NCBI RefSeq assembly: GCF_024529975.1
Contig: NZ_AP024897.1
Span: 3,162,001 to 3,226,000 of the forward strand
Origin: Vibrio quintilis
GTDB taxonomy: Bacteria; Pseudomonadota; Gammaproteobacteria; Enterobacterales; Vibrionaceae
DNA length: 64,000 bases
Direction of reading: 5' to 3'
This document shows, piece by piece, positions 7,021-16,121 of the stretch. The position numbers and the translations under genes are program-made. Under the pieces are notes generated by a model. It saw nothing but the letters and a program-made list of their open reading frames with translations. It ran no database searches and was not told the origin of the DNA. Each line of letters opens with the position of its first letter. Positions within the stretch are counted from its first letter, which is position 1.

Positions 7021-9287
7021 ACTAACTGAACCTCGAGTTGTTCTAAGACATTTCCCTTGTGTTTCAACCAGCGGTAAAGCATATATCCACCAGCAACAAT
7101 CACAGTAATCCAGATACCACTTTGTACAGGATGCTCACCAAAATGTGCGGCCTGATTCAATAATGTCGCCAGACAATAAGCCAAACCAAACGTCCAGATC
7201 GCGATAAACTTCGTATACCGGGTACCAAATTCACGTACATAAGCGCCTAATGCTGCGACACAAGGGGTATAAAGCAGAATAAACACAAGATAAGAGAACG
7301 CGGCTGATTCACCATTAAAGTTCTGCTTCAGATTACCAAAGATTGATGTATCAACCCCCTGATCTTCTGCAACTGTTGCTGTATCAGATAAATCACCAAC
7401 TTCAATCCCCAGAGGATCAGAATAACTTAATGAGCTCAGGTTATCCGGTATGGTCATCACCGCTTCTTTCAGACTGGCTGCCAGATCAAACTCGCCCTCA
7501 TCATCACCGCCGGTTGAATATAAGCTGTTCAACGTTCCGACAACAGCTTCTTTTGCAAAAATACCGGTAATAATCCCGACCGTCGCTTCCCAGTTATGTT
7601 GCTCAACACCAATAGGTTTAAATACAGGGGTCACCCACTGAGAAACTTTCGATAAAACAGACACTTCACTATCTTCATTACCAAAACTTCCATCGGTACC
7701 GACAGAATTCAAAAAGCTCAGCATAGCCACAACTAACACGATAGTTTTACCGGCACCTAAAACAAACCTTTTCAGTTTCTGCCAGGTTTTAATCAAGACG
7801 TTTTGCAGTGTAGGAACTTCATAGTCAGGCATTTCCATCAACAAACTGTCACTGCTTCCGGGATAAATCGTATGGCGTAAAACAATTCCGGTAAATACGG
7901 CGACTAAAATACCAATCAGATAAAGGAGGAAAACAATATTTTGCCCTGATTCAGGAAAAAAGGCCGCTGCAAGTAAGGCGTAAACAGGCAGACGCGCACC
8001 GCACGACATAAATGGCACCATCGCAGCAGAAAGTCGTCTTTCTCTTTCCTGATCTAAAGTCCGGGTTGCCATGATCGATGGTACGTTACATCCAAAGCCC
8101 AAAACTAACGGAACAAATGCTTTGCCTGGCAAACCGATTTTCTGCATCACTTTGTCCAGTACAAAAGCAGCCCGGGACATGTAACCAGAGCTTTCAAGTA
8201 CCGCAAGGAATAAATACAGGCAGGCAATTACAGGAATAAAGGTTGCGACAGTCTGAATACCACCACCAATACCATCCACAATGATCGTCGTCAGCCATAC
8301 CGGAAGATGATTATCCAGTAATGCATGTCCGCCATCCACAAGTAATGCACCAACAGAGATATCGAAAAAGTCAATAAATGCACTACCAATGTTAATTGAG
8401 AACATAAACATCAGATACATCACAAAGAAGAAAAATGGAATACCAGCCCATTTATTCAAGACAACCTGGTCTGCTAACTCAGTAAACCTGCGTCCGAGTT
8501 TCCCCTGGCTTTTCCGGATTCTTTGACATTGGTTATGCAGGAAAGTATAACGCACGTCCGCAACATGCAAATAAACATCTAAAGAGCTCTGCTGACGTGT
8601 CGTGGTAACCTCACGCTGACTTTCTGTTGTAAGACGGTTCAGAACCAGACTGTCATCACCCAACGCTCTGATCGCCAGCGCTCTTGCAGATACTTCTTCA
8701 TCTTCAAATAAAGGCGAAACAGAAGAAAGCATTGATTCGAATTCTTCACCATAATCAAGCGCCAGCTCGCGATGAGGAATGCCCTGAACCAAGGCTTTAT
8801 GCATACTTTCTTTGAACTGTTTCACCTGAGATTTATTATGGGCAGACAACGCGTAAACAGGACAACCTAAAACTTTCTCTAACTCTGCGCTATCAATCGT
8901 TAATCTTTCTCTTTTCAGTGCATCCGTTTTGTTTAAAACGACAACCATCGGACGACCAAGCTCCCGAAGCTGTAATGTCATGTACAAACTTCGTTCAAGA
9001 CAGGTCGCGTCAACCACATTAATAATCAAATCTGCCGGATGTGACAGAACTGATTTTGATGCAATAGACTCATCAATGCTGTGACTATCATTACCGCTGT
9101 CCAGCGCATAGATACCTGGTAAGTCTGTCAGCAAAAATTCATTTCCGGCATGAGAAAATTTACCGGTTTTCTTTTCAACGGTGACACCAGCCCAATTTCC
9201 CACTTGTTGTTTGGCACCAGTTAAACCATTGAATAGTGTTGTCTTCCCACTGTTTGGGTTACCTACGGTTAAAATTTTATATTTCAT
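7017..9287 (-). CDS. feoB: ferrous iron transporter FeoB
   Basis: 756 residues. The N-terminal G domain shows G1 GNPNSGKT (9-16), G3 DLPG (55-58), G4 NKTD (119-122) and a G5-like SAHNK (148-152). A helical spacer follows, then a membrane domain of about eight or more segments with the two Gate motifs around VLGFGCNVPSIMATR and LLYTPCVAALGAYVREFG. The protein takes up Fe2+ across the inner membrane, driven by nucleotide hydrolysis. It overlaps feoA and feoC by 4 bp each. A Fur-like site precedes the operon. Confidence 0.97.
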   Translation of the reverse strand: MKYKILTVGNPNSGKTTLFNGLTGAKQQVGNWAGVTVEKKTGKFSHAGNEFLLTDLPGIYALDSGNDSHSIDESIASKSVLSHPADLIINVVDATCLERSLYMTLQLRELGRPMVVVLNKTDALKRERLTIDSAELEKVLGCPVYALSAHNKSQVKQFKESMHKALVQGIPHRELALDYGEEFESMLSSVSPLFEDEEVSARALAIRALGDDSLVLNRLTTESQREVTTTRQQSSLDVYLHVADVRYTFLHNQCQRIRKSQGKLGRRFTELADQVVLNKWAGIPFFFFVMYLMFMFSINIGSAFIDFFDISVGALLVDGGHALLDNHLPVWLTTIIVDGIGGGIQTVATFIPVIACLYLFLAVLESSGYMSRAAFVLDKVMQKIGLPGKAFVPLVLGFGCNVPSIMATRTLDQERERRLSAAMVPFMSCGARLPVYALLAAAFFPESGQNIVFLLYLIGILVAVFTGIVLRHTIYPGSSDSLLMEMPDYEVPTLQNVLIKTWQKLKRFVLGAGKTIVLVVAMLSFLNSVGTDGSFGNEDSEVSVLSKVSQWVTPVFKPIGVEQHNWEATVGIITGIFAKEAVVGTLNSLYSTGGDDEGEFDLAASLKEAVMTIPDNLSSLSYSDPLGIEVGDLSDTATVAEDQGVDTSIFGNLKQNFNGESAAFSYLVFILLYTPCVAALGAYVREFGTRYTKFIAIWTFGLAYCLATLLNQAAHFGEHPVQSGIWITVIVAGGYMLYRWLKHKGNVLEQLEVQLV

Positions 9288-9514
9288 TCCACATCTCCGA
9301 CTTCAATCGCAGAGGCGATCGTCTCCCTGACTGCAAGTAGCACTCCCCGGACTTCAACCTGTAAGGGATCTCCCAAAGGTGCCCGTCTGACTAACCGAAT
9401 GGATGTTTCAGGTAATATTCCCATAACCATTAAACGTTTTCTGACAGATTCTGAAAGGTGGTGAAAAGTTTTCACCTGTGCGCTTTGCCCTGCTTCAAGT
9501 TGAGTTAGTTTCAT
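9284..9514 (-). CDS. feoA: FeoA, SH3-like accessory protein of Fe2+ transport
   Basis: 76 residues from the ATG at 9514, which sits 8 nt after AGG. A TTG two codons upstream is the only other start in reach and is less likely. The small SH3-like beta-barrel sequence ends RAPLGDPLQVEVRGVLLAVR, typical of FeoA. It is the first gene of feoABC and overlaps feoB by 4 bp. The Fur-like site lies 14 bp upstream. Confidence 0.94.
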   Translation of the reverse strand: MKLTQLEAGQSAQVKTFHHLSESVRKRLMVMGILPETSIRLVRRAPLGDPLQVEVRGVLLAVRETIASAIEVGDVE

Positions 9515-9527
9515 TTTCAATACCTAT

Positions 9528-9542
9528 TGAGAAGTATTATCG
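9528..9542 (-). promoter_or_regulatory. putative Fur box upstream of feoA
   Basis: The minus strand reads CGATAATACTTCTCA, matching the 7-1-7 Fur consensus TGATAATNATTATCA at about 11 of 14 defined positions. Its place just before feoA fits iron repression by Fur, which is itself encoded at 31034. Assignment is by motif and position only. Confidence 0.6.
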
Positions 9543-9757
9543 TTGTCGTTATCACTTACGTACAATACACCGAATTCCCTCACAATTCATGAGGTAAATC
9601 AAAAAATTTTTAGATTGGAATCAGGACCAGAGATGTGGACAGGTAAGACATGAAGTGTCAAATTCATGCTAGATACTTCAGTAAAATTCAATAAATCATC
9701 GTCTTAAAAAAGCAAAAACTGTTTAATTAAACAACAATAAAGTCAAAATAAAGTCAT

Positions 9758-9931
9758 ATGTTCACCAGAATTCTAAAAATAAGACTGACTGAAACAAGAT
9801 GTAGTGTTATGCTTTCAAACGCTTATGCTAGTACAGTAGGGGGGATTGATAGCATTATTCTGCTGTACGGTATGAGTCCTACTATTTATTCTTTAGTCGA
9901 AAGAGATATTCCAAATAAACCTTCGTTTTAA
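9758..9931 (+). CDS. possible small ORF (57 codons), function unknown
   Basis: An ATG at 9758 opens a frame to TAA at 9929-9931 (MFTRILKIRLTETRCSVMLS, ending DIPNKPSF). It lies between the divergent feoA and convergent znuA and is followed 36 bp later by a strong plus-strand terminator. There is no convincing ribosome-binding site, rare codons such as ATA and AGA are used, and I recognise no family. An internal ATG at 9809 would give 40 residues. The unit may instead be a small RNA: GTACAGTAG and CTGCTGTAC near 9833 and 9870 can pair. Confidence 0.25.
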   Translation: MFTRILKIRLTETRCSVMLSNAYASTVGGIDSIILLYGMSPTIYSLVERDIPNKPSF

Positions 9932-9966
9932 CAACCAGGTATATCTCATTGATGGCGAATTCCGCC

Positions 9967-10003
9967 CATGATATAGCCCTTGCGGCTATATCATGACCTT
10001 TTT
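9967..10003 (+). terminator. strong plus-strand intrinsic terminator with no known gene in front
   Basis: CATGATATAGCC (9967-9978) pairs perfectly with GGCTATATCATG (9984-9995) around a 5-nt loop and is followed by ACCTTTTTT. The minus side has no T-run, so it does not serve znuA. It marks the end of a plus-strand transcript starting somewhere in 9521-9960. Confidence 0.75.
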
Positions 10004-10031
10004 TACGACACTCAGGCCGCCAATCAGCATA

Positions 10032-10916
10032 TTAATTATTTAAGCAATTTGTAAACTGCTTAGTGATATGATTAATAAAACGGAAGTAACCGCCGGCACT
10101 GACTTCAATGTCCGTAGCCAGAGGATCTAATGTCCCTTTCTTTGCATCAGTTCCACGCGTCACTGAATTAATCACAGCCGGTAAAAACTGAGGCTCAGCA
10201 AAAATACAGATTCCAGGCTGCTGGCTCAAAACTTTTCTGATTTTTATCAGGGTTTTTGCCCCGGGTTTCCGATCAGGATTTACCGTAAAATGGCCGATAT
10301 TATTTAAATGATAACGCTTTTCGAAGTATGCATATGCATCATGAAAAACATAATAAGGCTGCGCATGGACTGAGGATAATTCATTCCTTATCTGCGTATC
10401 CGTTTTATCCAGTTTTCTGATAAAATCAGACAAATTAGATTGATATTGCTCAGCATGTTCCGGATCCGCAACAGCCAAACGTTTCGTTATTTCAGTTGCA
10501 ACATCACGAACGACATCAATCCCCAGCCAAAAATGTGGGTCAATGTTGCCATGATGGTGGTGTCCGTCATCATGATGGCCAGGCTCAAAATGTCTGAAAT
10601 GAACATCAGGCAACTGACTAATCGTTAATACATTTGGATGACGACTCAATGATTTGGTAAGAAATGGCTCCAGCCCCTCTCCAAACCATATAATTAAATC
10701 AGCTTGCCTGATTCGCTTTACATCTGAAGGCCGTAGTGCATAATCATGCGGCGATGTATTTGCAGCAAGCAATACGTCCGGCTTACTGATACCTGCCATC
10801 AACTCATAGCAAATAAGCTGTATCGGCTTAACACTGGTCAGTACATTCATTGCGAAAGATGGTAAAGAAAATAATGCCGAAGCAGTAAAAAGTAGTATGA
10901 AACGGAAATACTTCAT
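10032..10916 (-). CDS. znuA: periplasmic zinc-binding protein ZnuA
   Basis: 294 residues with signal peptide (about 1-22, LLFTASALFSLPSFA). It is a cluster A-I metal-binding protein with a first ligand in ANTSPHDYALRPSD, a His-rich loop HHDDGHHHHG before NIDPHFWLG (second ligand His), and a third His in the region of NIGHFTVNPD. The His-rich loop favours zinc over manganese. It delivers Zn2+ to ZnuBC, which are encoded divergently, and shares the Zur palindrome with them. Confidence 0.94.
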   Translation of the reverse strand: MKYFRFILLFTASALFSLPSFAMNVLTSVKPIQLICYELMAGISKPDVLLAANTSPHDYALRPSDVKRIRQADLIIWFGEGLEPFLTKSLSRHPNVLTISQLPDVHFRHFEPGHHDDGHHHHGNIDPHFWLGIDVVRDVATEITKRLAVADPEHAEQYQSNLSDFIRKLDKTDTQIRNELSSVHAQPYYVFHDAYAYFEKRYHLNNIGHFTVNPDRKPGAKTLIKIRKVLSQQPGICIFAEPQFLPAVINSVTRGTDAKKGTLDPLATDIEVSAGGYFRFINHITKQFTNCLNN

Positions 10917-10945
10917 GACTTTTTCTCAGAGAGTAACTAATATTA

Positions 10946-10972
10946 ATGTTATGTTACATTATAACATAACAT
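10946..10972. promoter_or_regulatory. Zur box in the znuA / znuCB divergent promoter
   Basis: This 27-bp palindrome has only one mismatched pair around its centre at 10959. It contains TGTTACATTATAACA, very close to the enterobacterial Zur core TGTTATANTATAACA. It lies 30 bp from znuA and 20 bp from znuC, so one site can repress both directions when zinc is plentiful. Confidence 0.88.
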
Positions 10973-10991
10973 CAAACAACCGGGTTATCTC

Positions 10992-11777
10992 ATGTCCTCT
11001 CTTATAAAATTAGAAAATATCTGTGTTGAGTTCAACCGGAGGTTGGTTCTGGATCATGTCAGTCTCTCTGTAGACAGAGGAACAATCACAACTCTGATTG
11101 GCCCGAATGGTGCGGGGAAATCAACATTAGTGAAAGTATTACTCGGACTACAACCCATTCATTCCGGGAAAATCATCAAACCAGAACGCCTGAAAATCGG
11201 ATATGTCCCGCAAAAACTACGTTTAAATGAGGCCTTGCCTCTGACAGTCATAAGATTTCTTAAACTTGCAGGACGCTTCAGTCAGCAGGAACAAATGAGC
11301 GCATTAAAATTAGTTGGTGCTGAACATTTAACCAACCACAACATGCATCAGTTATCTGGTGGCGAAAGTCAACGGATTTTACTGGCCCGGGCTTTATTAC
11401 AACGACCCGATCTACTCGTTCTTGATGAACCGACACAAGGTGTTGATGTTCAGGGACAAATCGATCTCTATAATTTAATTCATTCTCTGAGACAACGATT
11501 TGAATGTGCCGTTTTCATGGTTTCCCATGATCTCCATTTAGTCATGGCTAAAACGGACCATGTTATTTGCCTGCAGCATCATATTTGTTGTCATGGTGCA
11601 CCGGCTGAGATCACCCGCCATCCTAAATATATCGCTTTGTTTGGTCAGCCCACTGACGAAACTTTTGCATTTTATAACCATCAGCATCAACACTACCATG
11701 ATCTGTCCGGATACCCGGTATCCGGAGAGGCAACAGAGTGTCACCATCACTCCCACGAGCATCATCACCATGATTGA
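10992..11777 (+). CDS. znuC: zinc ABC transporter ATPase ZnuC
   Basis: 261 residues. Walker A is GPNGAGKST, the signature is LSGGESQRILLARALL, and Walker B is DLLVLDEPTQGVD. The switch histidine is in MVSHDLHLVM. The C-terminus is His-rich (ECHHHSHEHHHHD), typical of ZnuC. It powers Zn2+ import with ZnuA and ZnuB and overlaps znuB by 8 bp. Confidence 0.95.
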   Translation: MSSLIKLENICVEFNRRLVLDHVSLSVDRGTITTLIGPNGAGKSTLVKVLLGLQPIHSGKIIKPERLKIGYVPQKLRLNEALPLTVIRFLKLAGRFSQQEQMSALKLVGAEHLTNHNMHQLSGGESQRILLARALLQRPDLLVLDEPTQGVDVQGQIDLYNLIHSLRQRFECAVFMVSHDLHLVMAKTDHVICLQHHICCHGAPAEITRHPKYIALFGQPTDETFAFYNHQHQHYHDLSGYPVSGEATECHHHSHEHHHHD

Positions 11778-12561
11778 TCTATTAATTCCTTCAATTCTTG
11801 CCGGTCTTGGAATCGCGCTGATATCAGGACCCTTAGGCTCTTTTGTCGTCTGGCGTAAAATGGCTTATTTCGGTGATACTCTATCCCATGCATCCCTGAT
11901 GGGTTTAGCGTTTGGTTTTTTGCTGGATATCAACCTGAACCTTGCACTGGTAGTTTGCTGTCTGATGATTGCAGCTGTACTTGTCACCATGCAAAAACAA
12001 AAAGTGATATCAACCGATACACTGCTGGGAATACTTGCCCATAGTTCATTGTCGATTGGTTTGATAGCTGTCAGCTTTCTGAATGATGTTCGTATTGACC
12101 TGATGAGCTATCTGTTCGGCGATTTACTGGCCATAGCCCCAGATGACTTGTATTTCATCTGGGGCGGTGTTGTCGTGATTGCGGCTATTTTATATTTCAT
12201 CTGGCAACCACTTTTATCATCAACCGTCAATGAAGAACTCGCCGCAGTAGAAGGCACACCAACTGATTTGATGCGATTATTACTGATGTTGATGATCGGG
12301 CTGGTCATTGCGGTGGGAATGAAATTTGTTGGTGCATTGATAATGACATCTTTGCTCATCATTCCTTCAGCTGCTGCCAGAAAAATTTCCAAAACACCGG
12401 AACAAATGGCGATATTTGCTTCGTGTATTGGCTGTATCGCTGTCTTGTCCGGGTTATGGCTTTCATGGGAATTTGATACACCGGCAGGACCATCTGTTGT
12501 CGTCTCTGCAAGCTTTCTGTTTCTTCTGTTTAATTTCATAAAAACCGGTCAAAAAATCTGA
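11770..12561 (+). CDS. znuB: zinc ABC transporter permease ZnuB
   Basis: 263 residues from the ATG at 11770, which overlaps the znuC end. This start gives MIDLLIPSILAGLGIALISG, the usual ZnuB N-terminus. The frame stays open 70 codons upstream, but that part lies inside znuC and has no membrane-protein character. It has seven to eight hydrophobic segments of the ABC-3 permease family, with GPLGSFVVWRKMAYFGDTLS as the family signature. It ends just before a bidirectional terminator. Confidence 0.95.
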   Translation: MIDLLIPSILAGLGIALISGPLGSFVVWRKMAYFGDTLSHASLMGLAFGFLLDINLNLALVVCCLMIAAVLVTMQKQKVISTDTLLGILAHSSLSIGLIAVSFLNDVRIDLMSYLFGDLLAIAPDDLYFIWGGVVVIAAILYFIWQPLLSSTVNEELAAVEGTPTDLMRLLLMLMIGLVIAVGMKFVGALIMTSLLIIPSAAARKISKTPEQMAIFASCIGCIAVLSGLWLSWEFDTPAGPSVVVSASFLFLLFNFIKTGQKI

Positions 12562-12589
12562 CAGAACCGCCCGGTTTACCAACGCAAAG

Positions 12590-12620
12590 AAAAACCCCGG
12601 ACTTCCAGCCCGGGGTTTTT
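12590..12620. terminator. bidirectional terminator between znuB and sucD
   Basis: AAAAACCCCGG pairs with CCGGGGTTTTT around a 9-nt loop. It serves znuB on the plus strand and the sdh-suc operon on the minus strand. Confidence 0.9.
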
Positions 12621-12642
12621 AAATCAAAGCATTGAAGAACAA

Positions 12643-13515
12643 CTACCAACCCGTAACATCACGCAATGCCTGACCAATATTCGCCAGACTATTGACCGTT
12701 TTCACGCCGGCAGCTTCAAGAGCTGCGAATTTCTCATCTGCTGTACCTTTACCACCAGAAATGATTGCCCCTGCATGCCCCATCCGTTTTCCGGGAGGTG
12801 CAGTAACCCCGGCAATATAAGAAACAACCGGTTTTGTGACATGTTCTTTGATATATGCAGCAGCTTCTTCTTCAGCTGTCCCGCCAATCTCACCAATCAT
12901 CACTATTGCTTCTGTTTCGGGATCATCTTCGAATAATTTCAGGATATCGATAAAATTAGAGCCCGGAATCGGATCACCACCAATACCAACACAACTTGAC
13001 TGACCAAAACCTTCATCCGTCGTCTGTTTTACAGCTTCATAGGTTAAAGTTCCGGAACGGGAAACAATACCAACCTTCCCCTTCTGATGAATATGACCGG
13101 GCATAATGCCAATTTTACACTCATCCGGTGTGATCACTCCCGGACAGTTCGGGCCGATCATTGTGACACCCGCTTCATCCAGACGAACTTTGATATCCAG
13201 CAAATCCAGGGTCGGAATACCTTCAGTGATCGTCACAATCAGCTCAATCCCCGCATCAATCGCTTCTAAGATAGCATCTTTACAAAATGGTGCAGGAACA
13301 TAAATGACCGTGGCCGTTGCTCCGGTCACTTCCACAGCCTCACGGACAGTATTAAAAACAGGTAATCCTAAGTGAGTTTGCCCCCCTTTGCCCGGCGATA
13401 CGCCACCAACCAAACGGGTTCCATAGTCTAATGCCTGCTCGGAGTGGAAAGTCCCCTGTCCTCCGGTGAATCCCTGACAGATGACTTTTGTCTCTTTATT
13501 GATCAATATAGACAT
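12643..13515 (-). CDS. sucD: succinyl-CoA ligase, alpha subunit
   Basis: 290 residues, the normal length. CoA-binding Rossmann part with [20 protein letters not shown]. The phosphorylated histidine lies in [14 protein letters not shown]. With SucC it makes succinate and ATP from succinyl-CoA. It is the last gene of the sdhCDAB-sucABCD block, and its start overlaps the sucC stop by 1 bp. Confidence 0.97.
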   Translation of the reverse strand: MSILINKETKVICQGFTGGQGTFHSEQALDYGTRLVGGVSPGKGGQTHLGLPVFNTVREAVEVTGATATVIYVPAPFCKDAILEAIDAGIELIVTITEGIPTLDLLDIKVRLDEAGVTMIGPNCPGVITPDECKIGIMPGHIHQKGKVGIVSRSGTLTYEAVKQTTDEGFGQSSCVGIGGDPIPGSNFIDILKLFEDDPETEAIVMIGEIGGTAEEEAAAYIKEHVTKPVVSYIAGVTAPPGKRMGHAGAIISGGKGTADEKFAALEAAGVKTVNSLANIGQALRDVTGW

Positions 13516-14681
13516 TATTTACCCTCCGCAGCAGCAACAACTTTTTCAGCCGCTTCTGTCAATGATGTTGCTGAAATGATGTTCAGACCACTTTCGTCTA
13601 ATTTCTTCGCTCCCAGATCGGCATTGTTTCCTTCAAGACGAACAACAACAGGAACTGAAACACCCACTTCTTCAACAGCACCGATAACACCTTCAGCAAT
13701 CAGATCACAACGAACAATGCCACCAAAGATATTCACCAACACGGCTTTGACATTGGTATCAGATAAGATGATCTTAAATGCCTCGGTTACGCGCTCTTTC
13801 GTTGCACCACCACCAACATCAAGGAAATTGGCCGGACTACCGCCGTGAAGGTTTACGATATCCATGGTTCCCATTGCCAGCCCGGCACCGTTCACCATAC
13901 AACCAATGCTGCCGTCAAGGGCGACATAGTTCAACTCCCACTGAGCAGCATGAGCTTCCCTTTCATCTTCCTGTGAGGGATCATGCATCTCTCTCAGTTT
14001 TGGCTGACGATAAAGCGCATTGGAATCAATATTGATTTTTCCATCAAGACAGAGAAGATTATCGTCACCTGTAATCACCAGAGGGTTAATTTCCAGCAAC
14101 GCAAGGTCGTAACGGCTGAACATGTCTCCCAAGCCCATGAAAATCTTGACGAACTGTTTAATCTGTTCACCTTTCAGGCCGAGTTTAAATGCCAGCTCCC
14201 GCCCCTGATAAGGCTGAGGGCCAACTAAAGGATCAATCGCTGCTTTATGAATCAGTTCCGGTGTTTCTTCGGCAACTTTTTCAATCTCCACGCCACCTTC
14301 AGTAGAGGCCATAAATACGATTCTGCGGGTTGAACGATCCACAACAGCGCCTAAATAGAGTTCATTGGCGATATCTGAAGCAGCTTCAACTAAAACTTTT
14401 GATACTGGCTGACCATTGGCGTCAGTCTGATAAGTGACTAAATTTTTTCCCAGCCATTTCTGGGCAAAATCACGAATACCATCTTTGGTATCATGGAGTT
14501 CAACCCCACCGGCTTTGCCTCGTCCACCTGCGTGGACCTGACATTTAATCACCCATTTAGAACCGCCAATCTTTCCTGCTGCTTCTGCCGCTTCCTGCGG
14601 TGTACCGCACGCATAACCATCAGGAACGGGCAAACCGAACTCAGCAAATAACTGCTTGGCTTGATATTCATGCAAATTCAT
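13515..14681 (-). CDS. sucC: succinyl-CoA ligase, beta subunit
   Basis: 388 residues, full length. The ATP-grasp domain starts [20 protein letters not shown], with [15 protein letters not shown] in the nucleotide site and NPLVITG. The C-terminal ligase domain carries [11 protein letters not shown] and [10 protein letters not shown]. It pairs with SucD. A 193-bp gap separates it from sucB. Confidence 0.97.
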   Translation of the reverse strand: MNLHEYQAKQLFAEFGLPVPDGYACGTPQEAAEAAGKIGGSKWVIKCQVHAGGRGKAGGVELHDTKDGIRDFAQKWLGKNLVTYQTDANGQPVSKVLVEAASDIANELYLGAVVDRSTRRIVFMASTEGGVEIEKVAEETPELIHKAAIDPLVGPQPYQGRELAFKLGLKGEQIKQFVKIFMGLGDMFSRYDLALLEINPLVITGDDNLLCLDGKINIDSNALYRQPKLREMHDPSQEDEREAHAAQWELNYVALDGSIGCMVNGAGLAMGTMDIVNLHGGSPANFLDVGGGATKERVTEAFKIILSDTNVKAVLVNIFGGIVRCDLIAEGVIGAVEEVGVSVPVVVRLEGNNADLGAKKLDESGLNIISATSLTEAAEKVVAAAEGK

Positions 14682-14874
14682 TGTGCTATTCCATCTTATA
14701 TTTGTATTCAGTCAATTTTAGCATTGTTTCATACTAACTGACATTTGTAGGGCACTTGTCTCATAAAGAAAAATGAGACGTTTCATACCGGCCCGGTATT
14801 GAGAATAGTGCAACCGGAGTTGAGCGTTCCGGTTTGAAGATGCGCAGACTGTTTCCAGCCTGCACATCGTTCAA
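14682..14874 (-). other. sucB-sucC intergenic region with a hairpin
   Basis: 193 bp inside the operon. Near 14811-14833, AACCGGA and TCCGGTT can pair around a short loop. There is no T-run, so this is more likely a processing or attenuation structure than a full terminator. No ORF or known RNA motif was recognised. Confidence 0.4.
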
Positions 14875-16095
14875 TCACACATCCAGCAACAAACGAGTCG
14901 GGTCTTCCAGAAGTTCCTTAATTGTCACTAAGAAACCAACAGATTCGCGTCCGTCAATTAAACGGTGATCATAGGAAAGTGCCAGATACATCATTGGCAA
15001 AATTTCTATTTTTCCGTCAACTGCCATAGGACGGTCCTGAATTTTATGCATTCCCAGAATTGCTGCCTGAGGCGGGTTAATAATCGGTGTTGACATCAGG
15101 GAACCAAACACACCACCATTTGTGATAGTGAAATTACCGCCGGTCAGTTCTTCAACCGTCAGCTTGCCCTCCTGACCTTTAACAGCGAGCTCTTTGATCC
15201 CTTTCTCGATTTCAGCAACACTAAGCATATCGCAATCTTTCAATACAGGCGTCACCAGACCACGAGGTGTTGATACCGCAATACTGATATCAAAGAAGTT
15301 ATGATAAACAATATCTTCACCATCAATGGAAGCATTTACTTCAGGGTAACGTTTCAGCGCTTCAGTCACAGCTTTGACATAAAACGACATGAAACCCAGC
15401 CGGATACCATGTTTTTTCTCAAACAAATCCCGGTACTGTTTACGCAGCTCCATGATTGGCTTCATGTTGACTTCATTAAATGTTGTCAACATGGCAGTAC
15501 TGTTTTTCGCTTCTAATAAACGCTCAGCAACACGCTTGCGTAAACGGGTCATCGGTACTCGTTTATGGCTGCGCTGGTTAGAAGAGACTGCAATTTCATC
15601 TTCCTGCGGTTTCACTTCCTGCTTCGGCGCAGTTGCCGCAGCAGATGCCAGATAAGACTCAACATCTTCTCTGGTAATCCGGCCACCAACACCGGTTCCC
15701 TGGACCTGTTCTGATGTCAGGCTGTGTTCCGCAAGTAAGCGGCGAACCGCCGGGCTTAATGCATCATTATTTTCTTCATTTAACGCTGCTTTATGTCTCT
15801 TATCCGGAGACGGCTTTGACACGTCCGTTGTATCTGAGGTTGGCTCCCCGGCAACAGCTCCGGGCTTCAAACGGGCAAGCAGCTGCTTTGAAAGAACGGT
15901 TGCACCTTCTTCTTCCAGAATCGCTTCTAAAACACCAGACTCAGGTGCAGGAACTTCCAGTACAACTTTATCCGTTTCAATATCAACAAGAACTTCATCC
16001 CGCTCAACTGAATCGCCAGGTGATTTATGCCATGTAGCAACCGTTGCATCTGCGACAGATTCAGGTAAATCCGGAACCAGAATTTCAATTGTCAT
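14875..16095 (-). CDS. sucB: 2-oxoglutarate dehydrogenase E2 (dihydrolipoyl succinyltransferase)
   Basis: 406 residues. An N-terminal lipoyl domain has [17 protein letters not shown], with the lipoylated lysine in DKV. A Pro/Thr linker and a peripheral subunit-binding domain ([30 protein letters not shown]) follow. The C-terminal catalytic domain ends with [15 protein letters not shown], containing the active-site histidine. It transfers succinyl groups to CoA in the 2-oxoglutarate dehydrogenase complex with SucA and Lpd; lpd is not in this window. Confidence 0.97.
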   Translation of the reverse strand: MTIEILVPDLPESVADATVATWHKSPGDSVERDEVLVDIETDKVVLEVPAPESGVLEAILEEEGATVLSKQLLARLKPGAVAGEPTSDTTDVSKPSPDKRHKAALNEENNDALSPAVRRLLAEHSLTSEQVQGTGVGGRITREDVESYLASAAATAPKQEVKPQEDEIAVSSNQRSHKRVPMTRLRKRVAERLLEAKNSTAMLTTFNEVNMKPIMELRKQYRDLFEKKHGIRLGFMSFYVKAVTEALKRYPEVNASIDGEDIVYHNFFDISIAVSTPRGLVTPVLKDCDMLSVAEIEKGIKELAVKGQEGKLTVEELTGGNFTITNGGVFGSLMSTPIINPPQAAILGMHKIQDRPMAVDGKIEILPMMYLALSYDHRLIDGRESVGFLVTIKELLEDPTRLLLDV

Positions 16096-16121
16096 ATTTC
16101 TTTTCCTTTTACTTCTAGTTC

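Noticed and set aside
11560..11769. 70-codon N-terminal extension of ZnuB
   Set aside because: Lies entirely inside znuC in another frame; the family start is the ATG at 11770.
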